Positions 10,028 to 21,811 are shown, counted from the stretch's first letter. The stretch: 64,000 nt of DNA from Symsagittifera roscoffensis (GCF_963678635.1 NW_026971233.1:250001-314000), one strand, 5' to 3'. Notes: a model not told the origin generated them from the sequence alone. A program made the numbers and translations.

Positions 10028-10266
10028 ACACGGATACATCAGTGGTTGCGATATCAGGCATACTTCACCAGGAGCAAGAGTGGAACGGGAGAACGGTTCT
10101 CCGTCCAATAGTCTACGGAAGTAAGGTCTTACGCGATACCGAGATGAAGTATGGCGAACCAAAAGCGGAAATGTCCGCGGTGATCACTTTCCTGGAGAAA
10201 TACAGGGCCTACTTGGGGAGTGCTCCCTTCAAGTTGCGTGTGGATAAACGTGCCTTGCCTGGCTGA
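9883..10266 (+). pseudogene. RNase H domain, first half
   Basis: FVLDTDTSVVAISGILHQEQ is the first catalytic strand of Ty3/Gypsy RNase H (D-x-D/S), followed by LRPIVYGSKVLRDTEMKYGE and KAEMSAVITFLEKYRAYL, which contain the catalytic E and the helix after it, then FKLRVDKRAL with the third acidic residue. A TGA at 10264-10266 follows ALPG, where the family usually continues L-x-W-L. The domain resumes in another frame at 10267-10278. Confidence 0.85.
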
Positions 10267-10277
10267 AAACCTATTCG

Positions 10278-11645
10278 ATGGACCAAAGTTATATTGGTGG
10301 TTGGATCGTGCGCCTGGATGGATACCACATGATCATGGAGCACCGTACCCGTGACAAGCATCAGAATGCTGATAGCCTCAGTAGAAAGACAGAATTCTAT
10401 GAGCGCCTCGAAGAAAAGCAAGCTAACCAAGCGGAGGTCAAAGACGGGTTTTCATTCCTAGACAAGGAGACCTACGACAAACTACCACTCACAAGGTGGC
10501 TGAATAAGTCAGGGCATCCTATACCAGGACATCCTGAACTTCCAGTGGAAACGGCCGCAGAGATAAAAGTTCTAGCCAGGGGTGAACACGCTCGACTGGA
10601 TCTGCTAGTCCGATCCAATCTGGTACAGCAGGAGCTCACCAGGTTGGGTATAAACAGCATAGCTCTGCTAAATAGGACAGTGAATGTGGCGCCGGACGTC
10701 ATGGGTAAACTTCGTGACTTGCTGGATAGAGAAGTCGACAGACATGATCGTGAGTGGATGGACACCATGCAGCGATTGACCGTCACTGAGAAAACGGAGA
10801 AGAGGCCAGTGATCATTCGCGGTCGCGATGTGGAACGGGATTGCCTGTCGATAGTGAACCAGCTGGTGACCTCAATGCCGAAGGATGTCTTGTTGAGGAC
10901 TTCGTTCACAGAACGTGGGAAATCGACCCCGGTCCAAGTCACTGAAGAAGTCAGGGTCAAGTCGAAATCCAGCTTCACGAGGAAAGTACATTTCACGGAT
11001 GCAAAAGAAGAGTACAATCCGGGCTCAGATTGTTCTTCCGGGTACGAGACAATGTCCGGGGAGTCCGTGCAGGACGACTTGTCCGGGGAGAGTTTGATGA
11101 GACAACCAAGGGATAGAATGTTGTCCGGGGAGTCGGATTCAAAGCGACCAAGGGACAGAGTTTTGTCCGGGGAGTCGAGAAACATCACAGACAGATTGGA
11201 ACATGATGAGGTGGAATCATTCGGCTCAAGTGATGACTCGAGGCCTCAGTCCTGGGACAACACATCCGAGACTACTTCCAATTCTGGTGTATCGGAGATT
11301 GCGATTCATTCCTTGTTGGTGGACTGGAAGCAGTGCGGGCTGGACAGAGAAATGCATCAGGATCCGGACAGAGACAGGTACACCTCCGACGAGGAGGGCA
11401 CTGTGATGGATAATGCCGTCGATGAGCTCGAGCTGATAGCAGTTTTGAAATGCCCAACCACATTACTGCCACATGGAACGGTTGTCCGTACCAATCTGGA
11501 GCCATCTGTGCAGGAAGCGACGCCTTTGAAGATAAAATGGTGCGTCAAGTTGATGGACGATAATGAGCCGGCAATTAAACGTAATAAAGACGTATCTGAA
11601 AGCCAGATACCGGCTGCCGGACATCCTAAGGGCTCAACGAAATGA
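10278..11645 (+). pseudogene. RNase H C-terminus and long RNase H-integrase spacer
   Basis: 455 open codons. The first 50 finish RNase H (YIGGWIVRLDGYHMIMEHRT, then DKHQNADSLSRK, the H-x(5)-A-D-x-L-S motif). The remaining about 400 residues are a spacer before integrase, rich in charged residues. It contains four copies of the SGES tetrapeptide around residues 258-300, encoded by the repeated DNA motif TGTCCGGGGAG (11053, 11080, 11122, 11164). The spacer is unusual: in most Gypsy elements RNase H and integrase are separated by fewer than 100 residues. The frame is intact across the spacer, which suggests recent constraint. Confidence 0.7.
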
Positions 11646-12060
11646 CAGAATGACAAGCAATCTGAAAAGATGGATCGAGAATGGAGCACCTGACAAAGGA
11701 GATTTGGAAGAAGATAGCTATAAGATCTTGAAGCAGTTCTACCTGAAAAGAAAAGATTTGTTGTATCTGAACAAAGACGGAATCGTAGCCTGTAAACGTA
11801 AAGAGGAGGACAAGGTCCTTTACAAGTACAATTCAAAAGTGTTACCACAAATATACCAGATTGAGTTGCTCCTTCGTTCACATGACCAAATGGGCCATCA
11901 AGGAGTCGAAAAAGTGTATAACAGGATACAGAAACGATTCGAATGGCTTGAAGAAGGCGTGTTAAAAGTGGATCTCTGCGTGCTTGTCGTGCCAACAGGC
12001 GAAGGACCCCAGGAAACTAATATTCCCTCTGCAGTCAATAGAATCATCGGTATTCAATGA
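11563..12060 (+). pseudogene. int: integrase N-terminal zinc-binding domain
   Basis: The frame carries the helix KILKQFYLKRKDLLYLNKDG, then LLRSHDQMGHQGVEKVYNRI, which holds the H-x(4)-H half of the HHCC zinc domain. The C-x2-C half follows a frameshift: the next frame begins with MSCQQAKDP at 11984. Integrases insert the cDNA into the genome; this domain helps multimerise the enzyme. The break between the His and Cys pairs shows decay. Confidence 0.75.
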
Positions 12061-12676
12061 AGTGGTGCAGATTGATCACCAGAAGATATGCATGACAGCC
12101 ACGGGCTACAACCAGGTGCTGGTAATGATTGATCATTTTACGAAATATGCAGAGGCAGCACCCTGCATGACAGCATCAGCGGATGAAACATGCAATCACT
12201 TGATAAATGTGTGGATAGCGAGGCACGGCTGCCCCATCACATTCCAATCGGACAATGGCAAAGCATTCGTGGGTGATCTCACGAAGGAGTTAATGAAAAG
12301 GTCGCAGGTAGCTCAGGCCCACTCGACCACTTATCGCCCGCACACGAATGGCCTAGCCGAGAGGCAAAATCGCACGCTTGTATCCATGTTGAGAGTTTAT
12401 TGCTCACCCTACATGGATGACTGGGATAGACACTTGCCGCAAGTGATGGGTGCTTACAACAGCACAGAGCATTCCACCACGGGAATAAGTCCGCATATGA
12501 TGCTAACGGGTCACGAAAAAGCGCTTCCGTTGACGTTTTTCTTCCCTGAATATGAGGGGAAGAGAATAGCACCGCAAACATACGTGCGGGATGTCATTAG
12601 AAGACAGCAGGACCTCAATGACTTATGCAGGAGGAACACGCAACAGGCGCAAATTAGACAAAAAAAAGAAGTTTGA
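11984..12676 (+). pseudogene. int: integrase catalytic core (DDE)
   Basis: All three acidic residues are visible: EVVQIDHQKICM (first D), CPITFQSDNGKAFVGD (second D) and HTNGLAERQNRTLVSMLRVY (E, in the N-G-x-x-E context). Between them are VMIDHFTKYAEAAPC and YRPHTNG, all typical of Ty3/Gypsy integrase. After the core, GAYNSTEHSTTGISPHMMLT is the standard post-core segment. The frame ends at 12676 next to an A-rich run (AAAAAAAG) where a frameshift joins it to the C-terminal frame at 12673. Confidence 0.9.
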
Positions 12677-13218
12677 TAAAAAGGACTGCCGATGCAAAAG
12701 CCTACTCAGTTGGCGATTACATCTGGGTATTCCAGAAAGTAGTTCCACCAAAAGGAACCAAAAAATCATTAAAGAAATGGCGTGGCCCATTTCAAATAAC
12801 AAAAGTGCACCAAGGAGGTCGGTTTTATCGACTGAGCACAGGAAGAGCAGCTCATTACGAAAACATCAAACCGCACAATGCATCATCAGAGGACTGGTGC
12901 ATCCCAGCGGACATGCAAGAGGGAGACTATTTGATAGTGGATCCTGCTTGTGAGGTGAATGAAAGGGGTACTCGCGACAAAAACGACGGTAATGTGGTGG
13001 TGGATGATTGCGATCTACCACTGGACCTGGAGTTGACCGAGCGAGTAGAGGTGGACGACGAAACTCTACCTTATGCCGAAGAGGACTGGGATGCCCAGAA
13101 CAAACTGAAATTGACAAAGGAATACAACCTGACTTTCCTCTCACCATGGAGACACGCCAGAGCAAGAAAGGAAGGAAAAAGAAGAAGTACAACCCGTATG
13201 GCAAGGATTTCGTCATAG
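12673..13218 (+). pseudogene. int: integrase C-terminal domain with GPY/F module
   Basis: VGDYIWVFQ, KWRGPFQITKV and FYRLSTGRAAHYENIKPHN form the GPY/F module of Ty3/Gypsy integrases, an SH3-like fold used in DNA binding and multimerisation. An acidic tail follows (VVVDDCDLPLDLELTERVEV). The protein appears to switch frame near 13140 and to continue in the 13008-13649 frame. Confidence 0.8.
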
Positions 13219-13649
13219 ACAGGATAGTTTTAAGTGATATGATGGAGTCGCTGGTGGGACCGGATGAAGTAGCGGTGCCAAGAGAGATCGACTTGGTGAA
13301 CGACATGGATCAAGATTGGATAGACGATCGCTCCGAAACAGATGTAGAGTTCGAACCAGAGGTGGATCAGACTCATGAGCAAGAATTAACGAACTTGCGA
13401 GTGCTCGAATGGCTCCTTGATCTGCCAGCGGATCCTAAAGAGACAATCTTGACGATTCAGGATTTCGATAAAGACGGCATCAAACACGTCAGCCATGACA
13501 ATAGCGAGTCCAACTGGGTCGCTCCAGATGGCCCTCTACGCGTTCCGCAATCCAACCTCGATCTGCTCGACTTTGGGCGATCGACGGAGACGTCGATGGA
13601 TATTTTTGTCCGGGGAGTGGGGGTAGGACTCACCCACACCAAAAACTGA
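13130..13649 (+). pseudogene. post-integrase basic/acidic tail
   Basis: In the frame of 13008-13649 the plausible coding part begins about 13140 with METRQSKKGRKKKKYNPYGK, a strongly basic nuclear-localisation-like run, then an acidic stretch (MDQDWIDDRSETDVEFEPEV) and ending HTKN. No known domain. It probably is the C-terminal extension of integrase. The frame ends at 13647-13649, 40 bp after another copy of TGTCCGGGGAG (13607-13617). Confidence 0.5.
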
Positions 13650-13774
13650 TCATTAAAAAATTAAAATCGGAAAGAGAAACCGGAGAACTGGAGACAGAGG
13701 GCGAGAACGCTAAAAAACCACCTTTTGGACAAACTTTTGAATCTTATTTTGACCTTCCAAACCATTATTCAAAC

Positions 13775-14211
13775 AATATCGTCATAACGCACAGTGATTT
13801 CATACTCACTGAACAAACATGCGCTATAGCGATAACCACGGACGTAAGCTTCAAATAGCACTAGCGGCTGACTTCAAAAGAGAGTATAAGAATATCGAGT
13901 TTTTATGGAAACAGGAGCCTGGTGTGGGAGTGATGATAGCGCTGCCCCCTGTTGCATCACAGATACCAGGGAAATATTTGTGTTTCCTGGTTACTAAGGC
14001 CACTGATAAGCAACGCGTAGATCCAGAGAGCTTGGTATTGGCCTTGACTCGACTTAGGGATTTTCTGAATGAGAGAGGAGTGAACTCTCTCTCGTTACCA
14101 GTATATGATCCCAATAGGGGAAAGCTACACCCGAGAGAGTTGTATGGCCTTGTACACGTGATATTTTCAGAAATTGACATAGAAGTTTACTTACATAATA
14201 GTACAATCTGA
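13775..14211 (+). pseudogene. macro (ADP-ribose-binding) domain protein
   Basis: Coding begins in one frame (TCAIAITTDVSF near 13817-13850) and continues after a 1-base shift in 13819-14211: ALAADFKREYKNIEFLWKQE, then KYLCFLVTKATDKQRVDPES, LRDFLNERGVNSLSLPVYDP and LVHVIFSEIDIEVYLHN. This matches the macro fold: an early A-I-A-x-S/T-x-D strand, the A-x-D-F-K-x-x-Y helix, a F-L-V-T-K-x(3) strand, and a S-L/I-x-L/M-P strand before the end motif I-F-x-x-x-D-I-E-V. Macro domains bind or hydrolyse ADP-ribose conjugates. The usual glycine-rich loop after the P strand reads YDPNRGKLHP here. Its place in a retroelement is unexpected; a role against host ADP-ribosylation is inference. Confidence 0.7.
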
Positions 14212-14683
14212 TCATATGCTAGGAGTTGCATTCAGCGATAAGTGGTTTTTATTAAGTTCACTTTATAGAGATTAGGTTTGTGTTAGGTTAGCTACTAGGG
14301 ATTATGTTATTATGTAATAATTTAGATATTTGATGTTTCTGTATTATGATCTTGTTAGGGTATAGTTTATGTGATGTTTGTGTCCTGAAAGACCTGGAAC
14401 ACTCCAGGTGGTGAAGGTGACAGCGCTCATTCTTGTTACCTCTATGAGGTTGAAGGTGGACGATCAACCTTGGTGCTAAGTTTTAAATCAGCAACGAAGA
14501 AAAATTTCAAGGGATCGTTTTAAAGAAAAAAGATGTGAATGATGTTTTATCCTGAAAATGGGACCGCATGAAATGATGGTTTTAAGTCGTGACTTGTGTT
14601 TTAGATCTTGATTGATCAAATCTTGTTTATTGAATCAAACAAACTTGAAGGAACTTCACGAAACGAGAAGCAACACGGCAGAA
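14212..14683 (+). other. non-coding spacer between macro and coiled-coil ORFs
   Basis: About 470 bp, T-rich, with repeated GTTAGG/TTAGGT words near 14270-14300 and no convincing ORF. It may hold a promoter or splice sites for a downstream transcript; nothing specific can be identified. Confidence 0.4.
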
Positions 14684-15514
14684 ATGGGTGATACAAATGA
14701 ATTAATGGAATTCCTCTCAGCGAGTCTAGGACCGACTCTAGACGAGATCTATCAGCTGCTGATTAATTGTGACTTTACACGAGAAGACCCGGGATTGGCG
14801 ATGTTTGCGGTCGCGCTCCTCAACGCGTTGGGACGAGTGGGTCGAGATAATTGCCCCACGGAAGTGGTGTTGATGCTGGCCTTCGGTGAGTCCGGGACCG
14901 CCGAGAGAGGTCGAAATCGATTGATGAGATGTCGCCGAGGAGAAATGTCCGGACACGACTTGGCTCGTGAGCCGGGACTAGGCGAGCGGAGGGATCATCG
15001 GCTAGGTGAGATACCCCTACCTGTTCAGCCTGCGCAGCCGCTCATCGGAGCTAAAAGACTACGTGATGGGCCGGGCCCGTCACACTCAGTAGACTCTCCA
15101 ACAGCTGCTCCTCATCTCAAGAGAGTGAAGGTGAGCGAGATCGAAATACAGACCTCGGAGACGATCGAGACCTTGGAGAAGAAAGAAAATGATCAGAACG
15201 AGCTGTGTGCCAAGCTGCAGGAGTACAGGACAATATCTCGAGAAAGGAACGAATGGATGAAGAAGTTTGAGGACCTGCAAATAGCCTACAAGGAAGATGA
15301 GATAAAACTCCTCGGAGGTATCCAGGGACACACGTCCCAGGACGAGGGCACAGGCGCTGTGCTCACTGAGAGAGCCCGAGGCTCCTCAGCAGACATCACA
15401 GTCTGCTCCCAACCCGAGAAACACAATACCGGACCCCTCGGACACCTATCTCGCTCCTCAGTTCCAGGAGTCGTTCCATCAGGTAGCCAGAGCAGCTATG
15501 AACGAGATCAATAG
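14684..15514 (+). pseudogene. accessory ORF with N-terminal helical domain and coiled coil
   Basis: The ATG at 14684 opens MGDTNELMEFLSASLGPTLD. The frame extends upstream to 14612 without another ATG, so 14684 is the likely start. Residues 1-75 look like a compact helical domain (EIYQLLINCDFTREDPGLAM, then VALLNALGRVGRDNCPTEVV). A disordered R/P/G-rich part follows, then a coiled coil at about residues 145-210 (EIQTSETIETLEKKENDQNE, then KLQEYRTISRERNEWMKKFE). The frame passes with a shift into the SGNH-like domain at 15498. The architecture resembles an ORF1-like protein: helix domain, coiled coil, then esterase. No family recognised for the N-terminus. Confidence 0.5.
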
Positions 15515-16458
15515 GACCACTAGCCGGACGCTGGGTAGAGTCGTCCCTTCTCAACGCTTTGATCGTTCTTCGAGCTGCTCGGAGAGAACACCCCGAACTG
15601 TGGTGCCAGCAGGAACTGCGCATGACGGGACGATTCAGAGATCTCGCGTGGTTGATTTTAGAAAGAATCTGACGGTGCGCAACCAGTTCGTGCAAGTGGT
15701 CACGGAGCAACCTCGTGCTTGTTTGAATGGCATGGGCTGGGACCCCGCCATAATCAACCAGGCATTTCCCTCAGGGAGTCGTCATTTGGTTACAGGGGAC
15801 AGTTTAGTGAGGGATCTAAACGAGATCTTTGTCAACGGGCAGACCACTGTCCTATCTTTTGGAGGCGCTTCCGTGGCTCAAGTCATCAAAATGATGGAGT
15901 TCAGAGAAAGGATCACCTAGACACGTTGGTGATAATGCACGGGACTAATGACGTTTCGAGGGCCCCTGTAACCCCAGAGGGCAAGTGGGACCCCGACTGG
16001 TCTGCCTTCTAAATGAGCTGTAAGAGAAGTACAGACCCAGACTCGTGGTTCTATGCACGATACCACAGAACCCGGAGGTGGGTACGCCGGTTGCAGATTT
16101 TATGAATGGTAACGTGACCCGATGGAACGAGATGACTCGCAGTCTGGTGCGGAGCAACCCAGGTGAGCTGCGACTCCTGGATCTGGAAAACATGCTGCGC
16201 ATGAACGATCACCTCACACTCACTAGAGATGGCATACATTTCAACACCCAGCAAGGGAGGCGCTGGATAAATGACGTGTTCCAGACGCAGTTGAGGGAAA
16301 TTCAGCAAGAATTAAGGACAACCAGCTCACTGGCTCGGACCAGTTGGACTGGAGCAGGTAGAGTGAGGGGTAACGTGCCAGAATCACTCGCCAATCGCCT
16401 CGGGCCCCTGGAAGGGAAACTGGTGCAGCTGCTCCCGTCACTCCAAGCTCAGATGTGA
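15498..16458 (+). pseudogene. SGNH/GDSL hydrolase-like domain, frameshifted
   Basis: Three frames carry successive SGNH blocks. Block I is GSRHLVTGDSLVRDLNE with G-D-S at 15795-15803. After a shift near 15900, block III is LVIMHGTNDVSRAP with G-T-N-D at 15941-15952. After a stop at 16010-16012 and another shift, block V is LTRDGIHFNTQQGRRWINDV with D at 16228 and H at 16237. Ser, Asn and the Asp-x-x-His pair are all present in the expected order and spacing, so the catalytic set was intact before the frameshifts. SGNH enzymes are esterases/lipases; related esterase domains are known in CR1-type LINE ORF1 proteins. A role in an LTR element is unclear. Confidence 0.7.
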
Positions 16459-18360
16459 GAGCGAGATTGGGGACTGCCCCTCCTCCCAGAACTCAACCGT
16501 TGGAGAGCCGACTTGGCAGATCGGTTGATCAGAACCGGATTAGCTCCGTGTCTACGAGCGCCGTGCCGATGGAGGGAGTTGAACCAAACAGTGTGCTGCT
16601 TTGGAATCGTCCAGATCCTAGCGGTTGGGCGCAATATAAGACAGACATGTCGGCGAAGTTGAACATGAGTACATTGACGTGTCGGGAGGATGCAAGGAAG
16701 ATGATCGGTGGAGAGGGTCCCACAGTGTCGCGATTGTATCGAATACCGGCGTGGATTGGCTGTTAGCGGGAGAGGAACAGTTCAGCTCCGCGAAGACGCT
16801 CAGGTACGTGGACCTTAATGGATTGCCTCAGGACAATACCTTTGGACCCTTGAATACCCGATCTCTCACGGACGTCCGTTGGAGAGCCAGAGAACTGACA
16901 CCACCTGCTAGGAAGGGTACGTTTCTGGCAGAGAATAAGCCTAACAACAAGCTTCACAAGATGTACCGGCAGTTCGCTAAACCACCCGGCCAGGCTTCTG
17001 GTGAATATTCGAGAGACTATCCCCGAGCGACCTCGGTGGAAGGAGACGACAAGAGATATGCAGTACTGATGGCACCAGTTGGTGACGGCCTGTTTGCCGC
17101 CTATGATCCCTTGGATATGAAGGCTGCTAAATACCTGATAGTGGCCAGTTCTGATTATCTCTACACGCCCCGTTCTCTATTTTGGCCCGATGTGATTTTC
17201 TTGACGGCGCCTAAGTTGGACTGGGGACAATCAGCAGGCATGATGATAAGTGTGCGAAGGGTACTCAGCATGGAGCCGCAGGTGATAGTGGTTGCAGGCT
17301 CGAATGATCACCTGCAGAGCAGAGGGTTTTTGTCTCGTCTGACGGATGGATCGATCCCGAGCAATGAGGTCATAGGAGAATCGATAATGACATTGCTCTC
17401 GGCCATAGCTGAGGGAGAAACATCAGTAAAACAACGCTTCACTCAAAATGTGGTGAAGATTGTCTTTGTGTTATCACCGGGGTAAGCCACATTGCCAGAA
17501 CCCCTTCAGTTTGTGTAGACGATGGTCACAACGATAGCAGAGGGACGATTCAGCGTGATAGTACACGCGCCAAACAGAACGATAGACCCCAACAATTACT
17601 ACCCATCCCGATTTGAGCTTCCTACCACTTGAGCTGACATTTCTAATGCCATACAGGGATTCAAGGATTGCAGCACAACTCGGTTGGTGCTGGATGAAGT
17701 GCTGGGGTTGGAGCTGTCCAACTTCGCCAGATTATTGAAATTGAGGCCAGGGGTAGATGACGATCACTTGTTAGTACAACAGGTGGCTGATGATCTTTGC
17801 TTTAGACAAACAAAGCCACACACCAACGCATGGTTGTACTTGTCACCGGGATTGTGTACCTTGGGGGAAGATGCGTTCGAGCATGCACCGGCGGTGATCA
17901 AAGAGATACACGCGCATCTGAAAAACTTGTTTAATGAGAGGGAGTTAGCCGGGGGCATGATGTTTCAGTTGATGCAGGACGTGAACACGATGTCATTGGA
18001 TAAGTTCCAAGCTGATATCTTGGCCACGATGGCACAATGTGAACGATCAGACGCTGTCTTGGGTGGAATGGGAGTGGGATGGACGCCATCCTTCTTGTCA
18101 ACATGCTACCCGAGGGCATCCCGGAACCTGATCGCGAGCTTCGTCAAGGATATACGGAAACTGTCAATCGGCCTGATATTAGCCTTGTATGAGAACTTCG
18201 TGAGGGGACCTGCGAATCTCTTCACCCAAGCTTTGGCAGACCTGAGATTGGATGGGCTCCTCACCCTGAACGCTATGACGTATGGTCGGTTGGGCGATCT
18301 GCACGTGCTATTGCGATACCCAGAACAACTTCAGGGACGAGTCGTGAATTCAACGCGCAG
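16455..18360 (+). pseudogene. accessory ORF with second SGNH-like module (G-S-N-D)
   Basis: An N-terminal frame (16455-16766) passes into a second frame that runs 16679-18360 with in-frame stops at 17483-17485, 17516-17518 and 17632-17634. The part 17060-17480 alternates hydrophobic strands and helices: KRYAVLMAPVGDGLFAAYDP, then KYLIVASSDYLY, VIFLTAPKLDWG and PQVIVVAGSNDHLQSRGFLS (G-S-N-D at 17297-17308, an SGNH block III look-alike), then VVKIVFVLSPG. This Rossmann-like pattern suggests a second, divergent SGNH-fold domain; I do not see a matching block V. The downstream half (GFKDCSTTRLVLDEVLGLEL onward) is helical and unrecognised. Confidence 0.5.
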
Positions 18361-20262
18361 TTGGAAACCGCCTCGCTCAAAAATATTAAGGACTGGAGGA
18401 TCCTTTTGCTCCAATATCTCCTGCAACAGAACAGGAGCATCACAGGAGAGGATAAAGGGGCGACACATGCGGGTGAATGCAAACAGTACTGTGGCATGCC
18501 CTTGCTGACAGATCTGGCTGTCATGATGCGGATCGATCCGCTGGCTCTGATTCATGGACTACGGGAGTTCGTCACGGTGGTGTATGGACCCGTGATGTCG
18601 TTTGCGTTCCCCGATGTACAAGTAAAGGCATACAGGAACTCAGTGTTACATGTCAACCTAGTTTCGGTAGTGAATTGCTCCGTGTTGAATTGGGTGGAAC
18701 AGAAGGAGCTAATAGGGTTAGCCAGCGACGATAGGCTATTTGGAAGAATAGCCGAGCCGGTTTGGGTGTTGATGGACTTCAACAACAATTTTAAGTGCCG
18801 AATGGGCCTCGAGGACCTTTCCCATGTTCAGTTTAACTCGAAGTTTTGGAATCTGCGACCAGTGGTGAAGTATTCAGGAGAGGCGATGAGGGTCCCACTT
18901 TTGCCAGAGGCCTACGCACACGTGAAAGAGAACCATCAAGCGTGGCTTTCCGGGTGCAGTCCACTGCCCGACCAATGCCCTCGATACCCACCGATAAGGA
19001 GGATGTTGTTGGGAGTCACATCTCCCGCAATTGCCTCTCGCATCGGAGCGGCTCGTGATGCGGAGAAGAGAATGCTTAAGTGGAGTGAAGGGATGGAGCC
19101 GCGCTTCATCAGTTGGAACGTTGCAGCCATGGATACGTTTGACTTCACATTTCCTGATGATTGGAGCCGGAAGAAGATCAAAGCATCACCTTACAGTAAA
19201 CCAGAGGTCTCGACTGAGGTGTGGAATGATGTGTATACACCTGCAGGTGATCTATCAAGATTGAAGTGGTCAGGGGAGGTGAAGGTAGTAATCCTGGAGG
19301 TCGCAAAAGAGTGCAGAGCAGGCACGTACATAACGGTGGATGATCTGGCGCCACATGGCGAGGAGTCGGTAGAGTTCCTAGTGAACGGTGAGTTATTCTA
19401 CCATGCAGGGGATCTGACCGTACCGGCACGGCCGGACTCGGGCATGGATATGCGACAAGGCCCTTCGGGACCTAAGCCAAGACCGGATACGAATTATGAC
19501 GAGCGGATGGGTCAGGACGATGATCACATGGAGGGAAAGGGAGAGAAGTCGGGTGAAATGGACCTAGTAGCATTGGAGAGAGACTTGCTGGAATAACAGT
19601 TTAGTGAAGACGACGTCGGGGAAGTCGATGGTAATCTATTGTTGATGACACCATCGTCTTTCATGTCCCCTACAAAGGAGGCGCCGGCCAGCTTATCCCC
19701 ATTGCAAACAATAAGCCTGGCAATGGACTACCGGAGGAGGGACCTACAGAGACTGCTCCATGAGTCACCAAGGAGGAGGAAGATTGAGGAGAATATGAGG
19801 GTGTCTTTCCTGAGTACGCTACCGGAAGAGGAGTGGGAGAGATACCAGAGTGAACTTGAACATGGGACGGGAGTAACCTGGAACCGAGTGACTTTCATGG
19901 AAAAGACATGGGACGTGATACGCAGATACGAGACGCAGGCCATAATGAAGGTGGGAATAAACCAACTCATCATGCGCGAGGTTCTAGATAAAATAAAGAA
20001 CTCCGTATAGCCTGATTATCTGACCGAGTCAGTTACAGAGGACAGTGCCGATGATCAGCAGATTACGAGAAAGTTACCCGTCAGACGAGCTAAAAAAGGG
20101 CTGAAGCGGTTAAAGGGAAAGACAGGAAGCAGAGCCGTGAACCAGAAAGTGGTGAACTCAAAAGCCAGCACAGTGGTGGCCTCTTTAGTAGGAGTAGCTC
20201 ATTCAGTCGAAAGTGGGCAAGGAGATGGTGCGATGCTGGCCGGGGAGAAAAAGAGAACCTGA
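18361..20262 (+). pseudogene. long accessory ORF, unrecognised, with basic C-terminal cluster
   Basis: One frame of about 630 codons with in-frame stops at 19594-19596 and 20008-20010. It continues the preceding protein after a frameshift near 18350 (SLKNIKDWRILLLQYLLQQN). The body is globular-looking (LTDLAVMMRIDPLALIHGLR; PVWVLMDFNNNFKCRMGLED) and ends in an acidic, low-complexity part near residues 370-400. After the second stop comes a basic cluster (RKLPVRRAKKGLKRLKGKTG, 20071-20130) that could act as a nuclear localisation signal. No transmembrane segment or signal peptide is seen, so it is not an envelope protein. No family recognised. Confidence 0.45.
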
Positions 20263-20270
20263 TACCCCCT

Positions 20271-21811
20271 ATGCTATTGGCAGGTTTGACCACAACGGCC
20301 ACAAGGTCAAAGAAAAATGCACGGACTCTGGCGGATACTAAGCTCGAAATAGAGGTCATCAGTCAGTGTGGATCTGGAGGACTTTTTGATGATTACAAGC
20401 CCTCGCGAACCAGCAAGGCCCGGATGAAGGTGGAGGGACAACTCGACGTGGTCGACTATAGTCGAATCACTGTACCAGACTCGGTCCACATGGGGGATCC
20501 GGCAGAGGGTTATGTGGAGATGTTGAAGGCGAGGAATTCCGCGAGAGGGCACCTGATGGCTTGGCACGAGAAGCAAGCCATGCAGGAGTATTTGAAGGGG
20601 CTGACTGAGAACTCTAATTTGAACAGGAAAGAAAACTGCACGGTGATGTCCTCGGAGGCAAACGAAATCGGGCTGAAAAATACTTTGACGAGACGATGCA
20701 TGCGCCGGCGACGGTGGCAGCATACCTAGCTTATCCATGTACCAGAACTGACTTGCAGGTACGATTGGCCTGGTGTTTGATGGGAATTAAGAAGGCGAAA
20801 TATGAAGCCAACAACGACTCGAAATCAAAGGAACAGGAACTGGAGTTGATGCAAGCCCTGCGAATGTTGATTTCTAGAGACGATTCTGCGATAACCTGGG
20901 CTAAGCGTAAGGATGACCTTTGCTTCTTAAGGTTCGTGGTGTATCGTATCCCGACTCCTGTTTTGGGAGAATGCATACAAACCATTCGGCAAGGGGAAGT
21001 TGATGGTGAACGAAACCTCCTGAGGGCACTCCTGGAGCACATGCCGCTGGCCATACCAAACAAGGAGTCGAACGATATGGAGAGCTACCGCCGGTTGGAA
21101 GAAAGGAGAAGGTATTCCAACAAAGAGTTGAAAGAGAGCCGGGAATTAATTGAAGCAGTCAGGGGACAGAAAGACTATGCAACATTGGGGAAGTTGAAGT
21201 CGTTCCAATATGTGTCTGGCATACCGGGGATGGCATATAATCCCTTCGTGAATGAGGAATCCAGGGAAGCGTACTTCGACTATGAACAAGACATAGTACT
21301 CGATTTCTGGGTAGAGCGAGTCAAGGAAACTGGTATGTTGATGATGGAACAACCCAAGCTGGGAATTGTTTTGGAGGAACGAGTGGTCGAACCCTCGGTT
21401 CCCGAGCTGAAGGGGCAAGTAAGTTTTGATTGTGGTTCTTGGGACGGTCCCTTGAAAACCAGCTTAATAACCATGTGGGAACTCATGAAGCCTTCTTGGT
21501 GTCCACATCCAAACGCCGGTTTAATCTGGGATATGACGGCGGATATTACGTTGGACTTGGATGATGACGCGAGTTTGCACGATCTGGCCATGATACACCA
21601 TCTGCTGGCCATAAGGGTAACGAAGCAGAAAAACAACCCATCCACGGAACCATCCGAGGGAAGTACATCGAGTGACTGGCTGAGACAGGGCACCTGTCTA
21701 GCTCACAATAGTGGAAAGGACGGACATGTATGTAACTCGGAACATTGCTTGATTACGCTGAGCGAGCAGCATCGCCAATTGGCACAACTGTATGGGAAGT
21801 TGAGCATGTGA
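20271..21811 (+). pseudogene. accessory ORF, unrecognised, two frames
   Basis: 20271-20729 and 20696-21811 are parts of one protein separated by a frameshift near 20690. The first part has MLKARNSARGHLMAWHEKQA; the second is strongly helical (SKSKEQELELMQALRMLISR; YRRLEERRRYSNKELKESRE) and contains an aromatic linker (LKSFQYVSGIPGMAYNPFVN). Near the C-terminus are Cys and His residues (GTCLAHNSGKDGHVCNSEHC, 21691-21750) with spacing that could bind a metal, C-x4-H-x6-H-x-C-x4-H-C. Function unknown. Confidence 0.45.
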
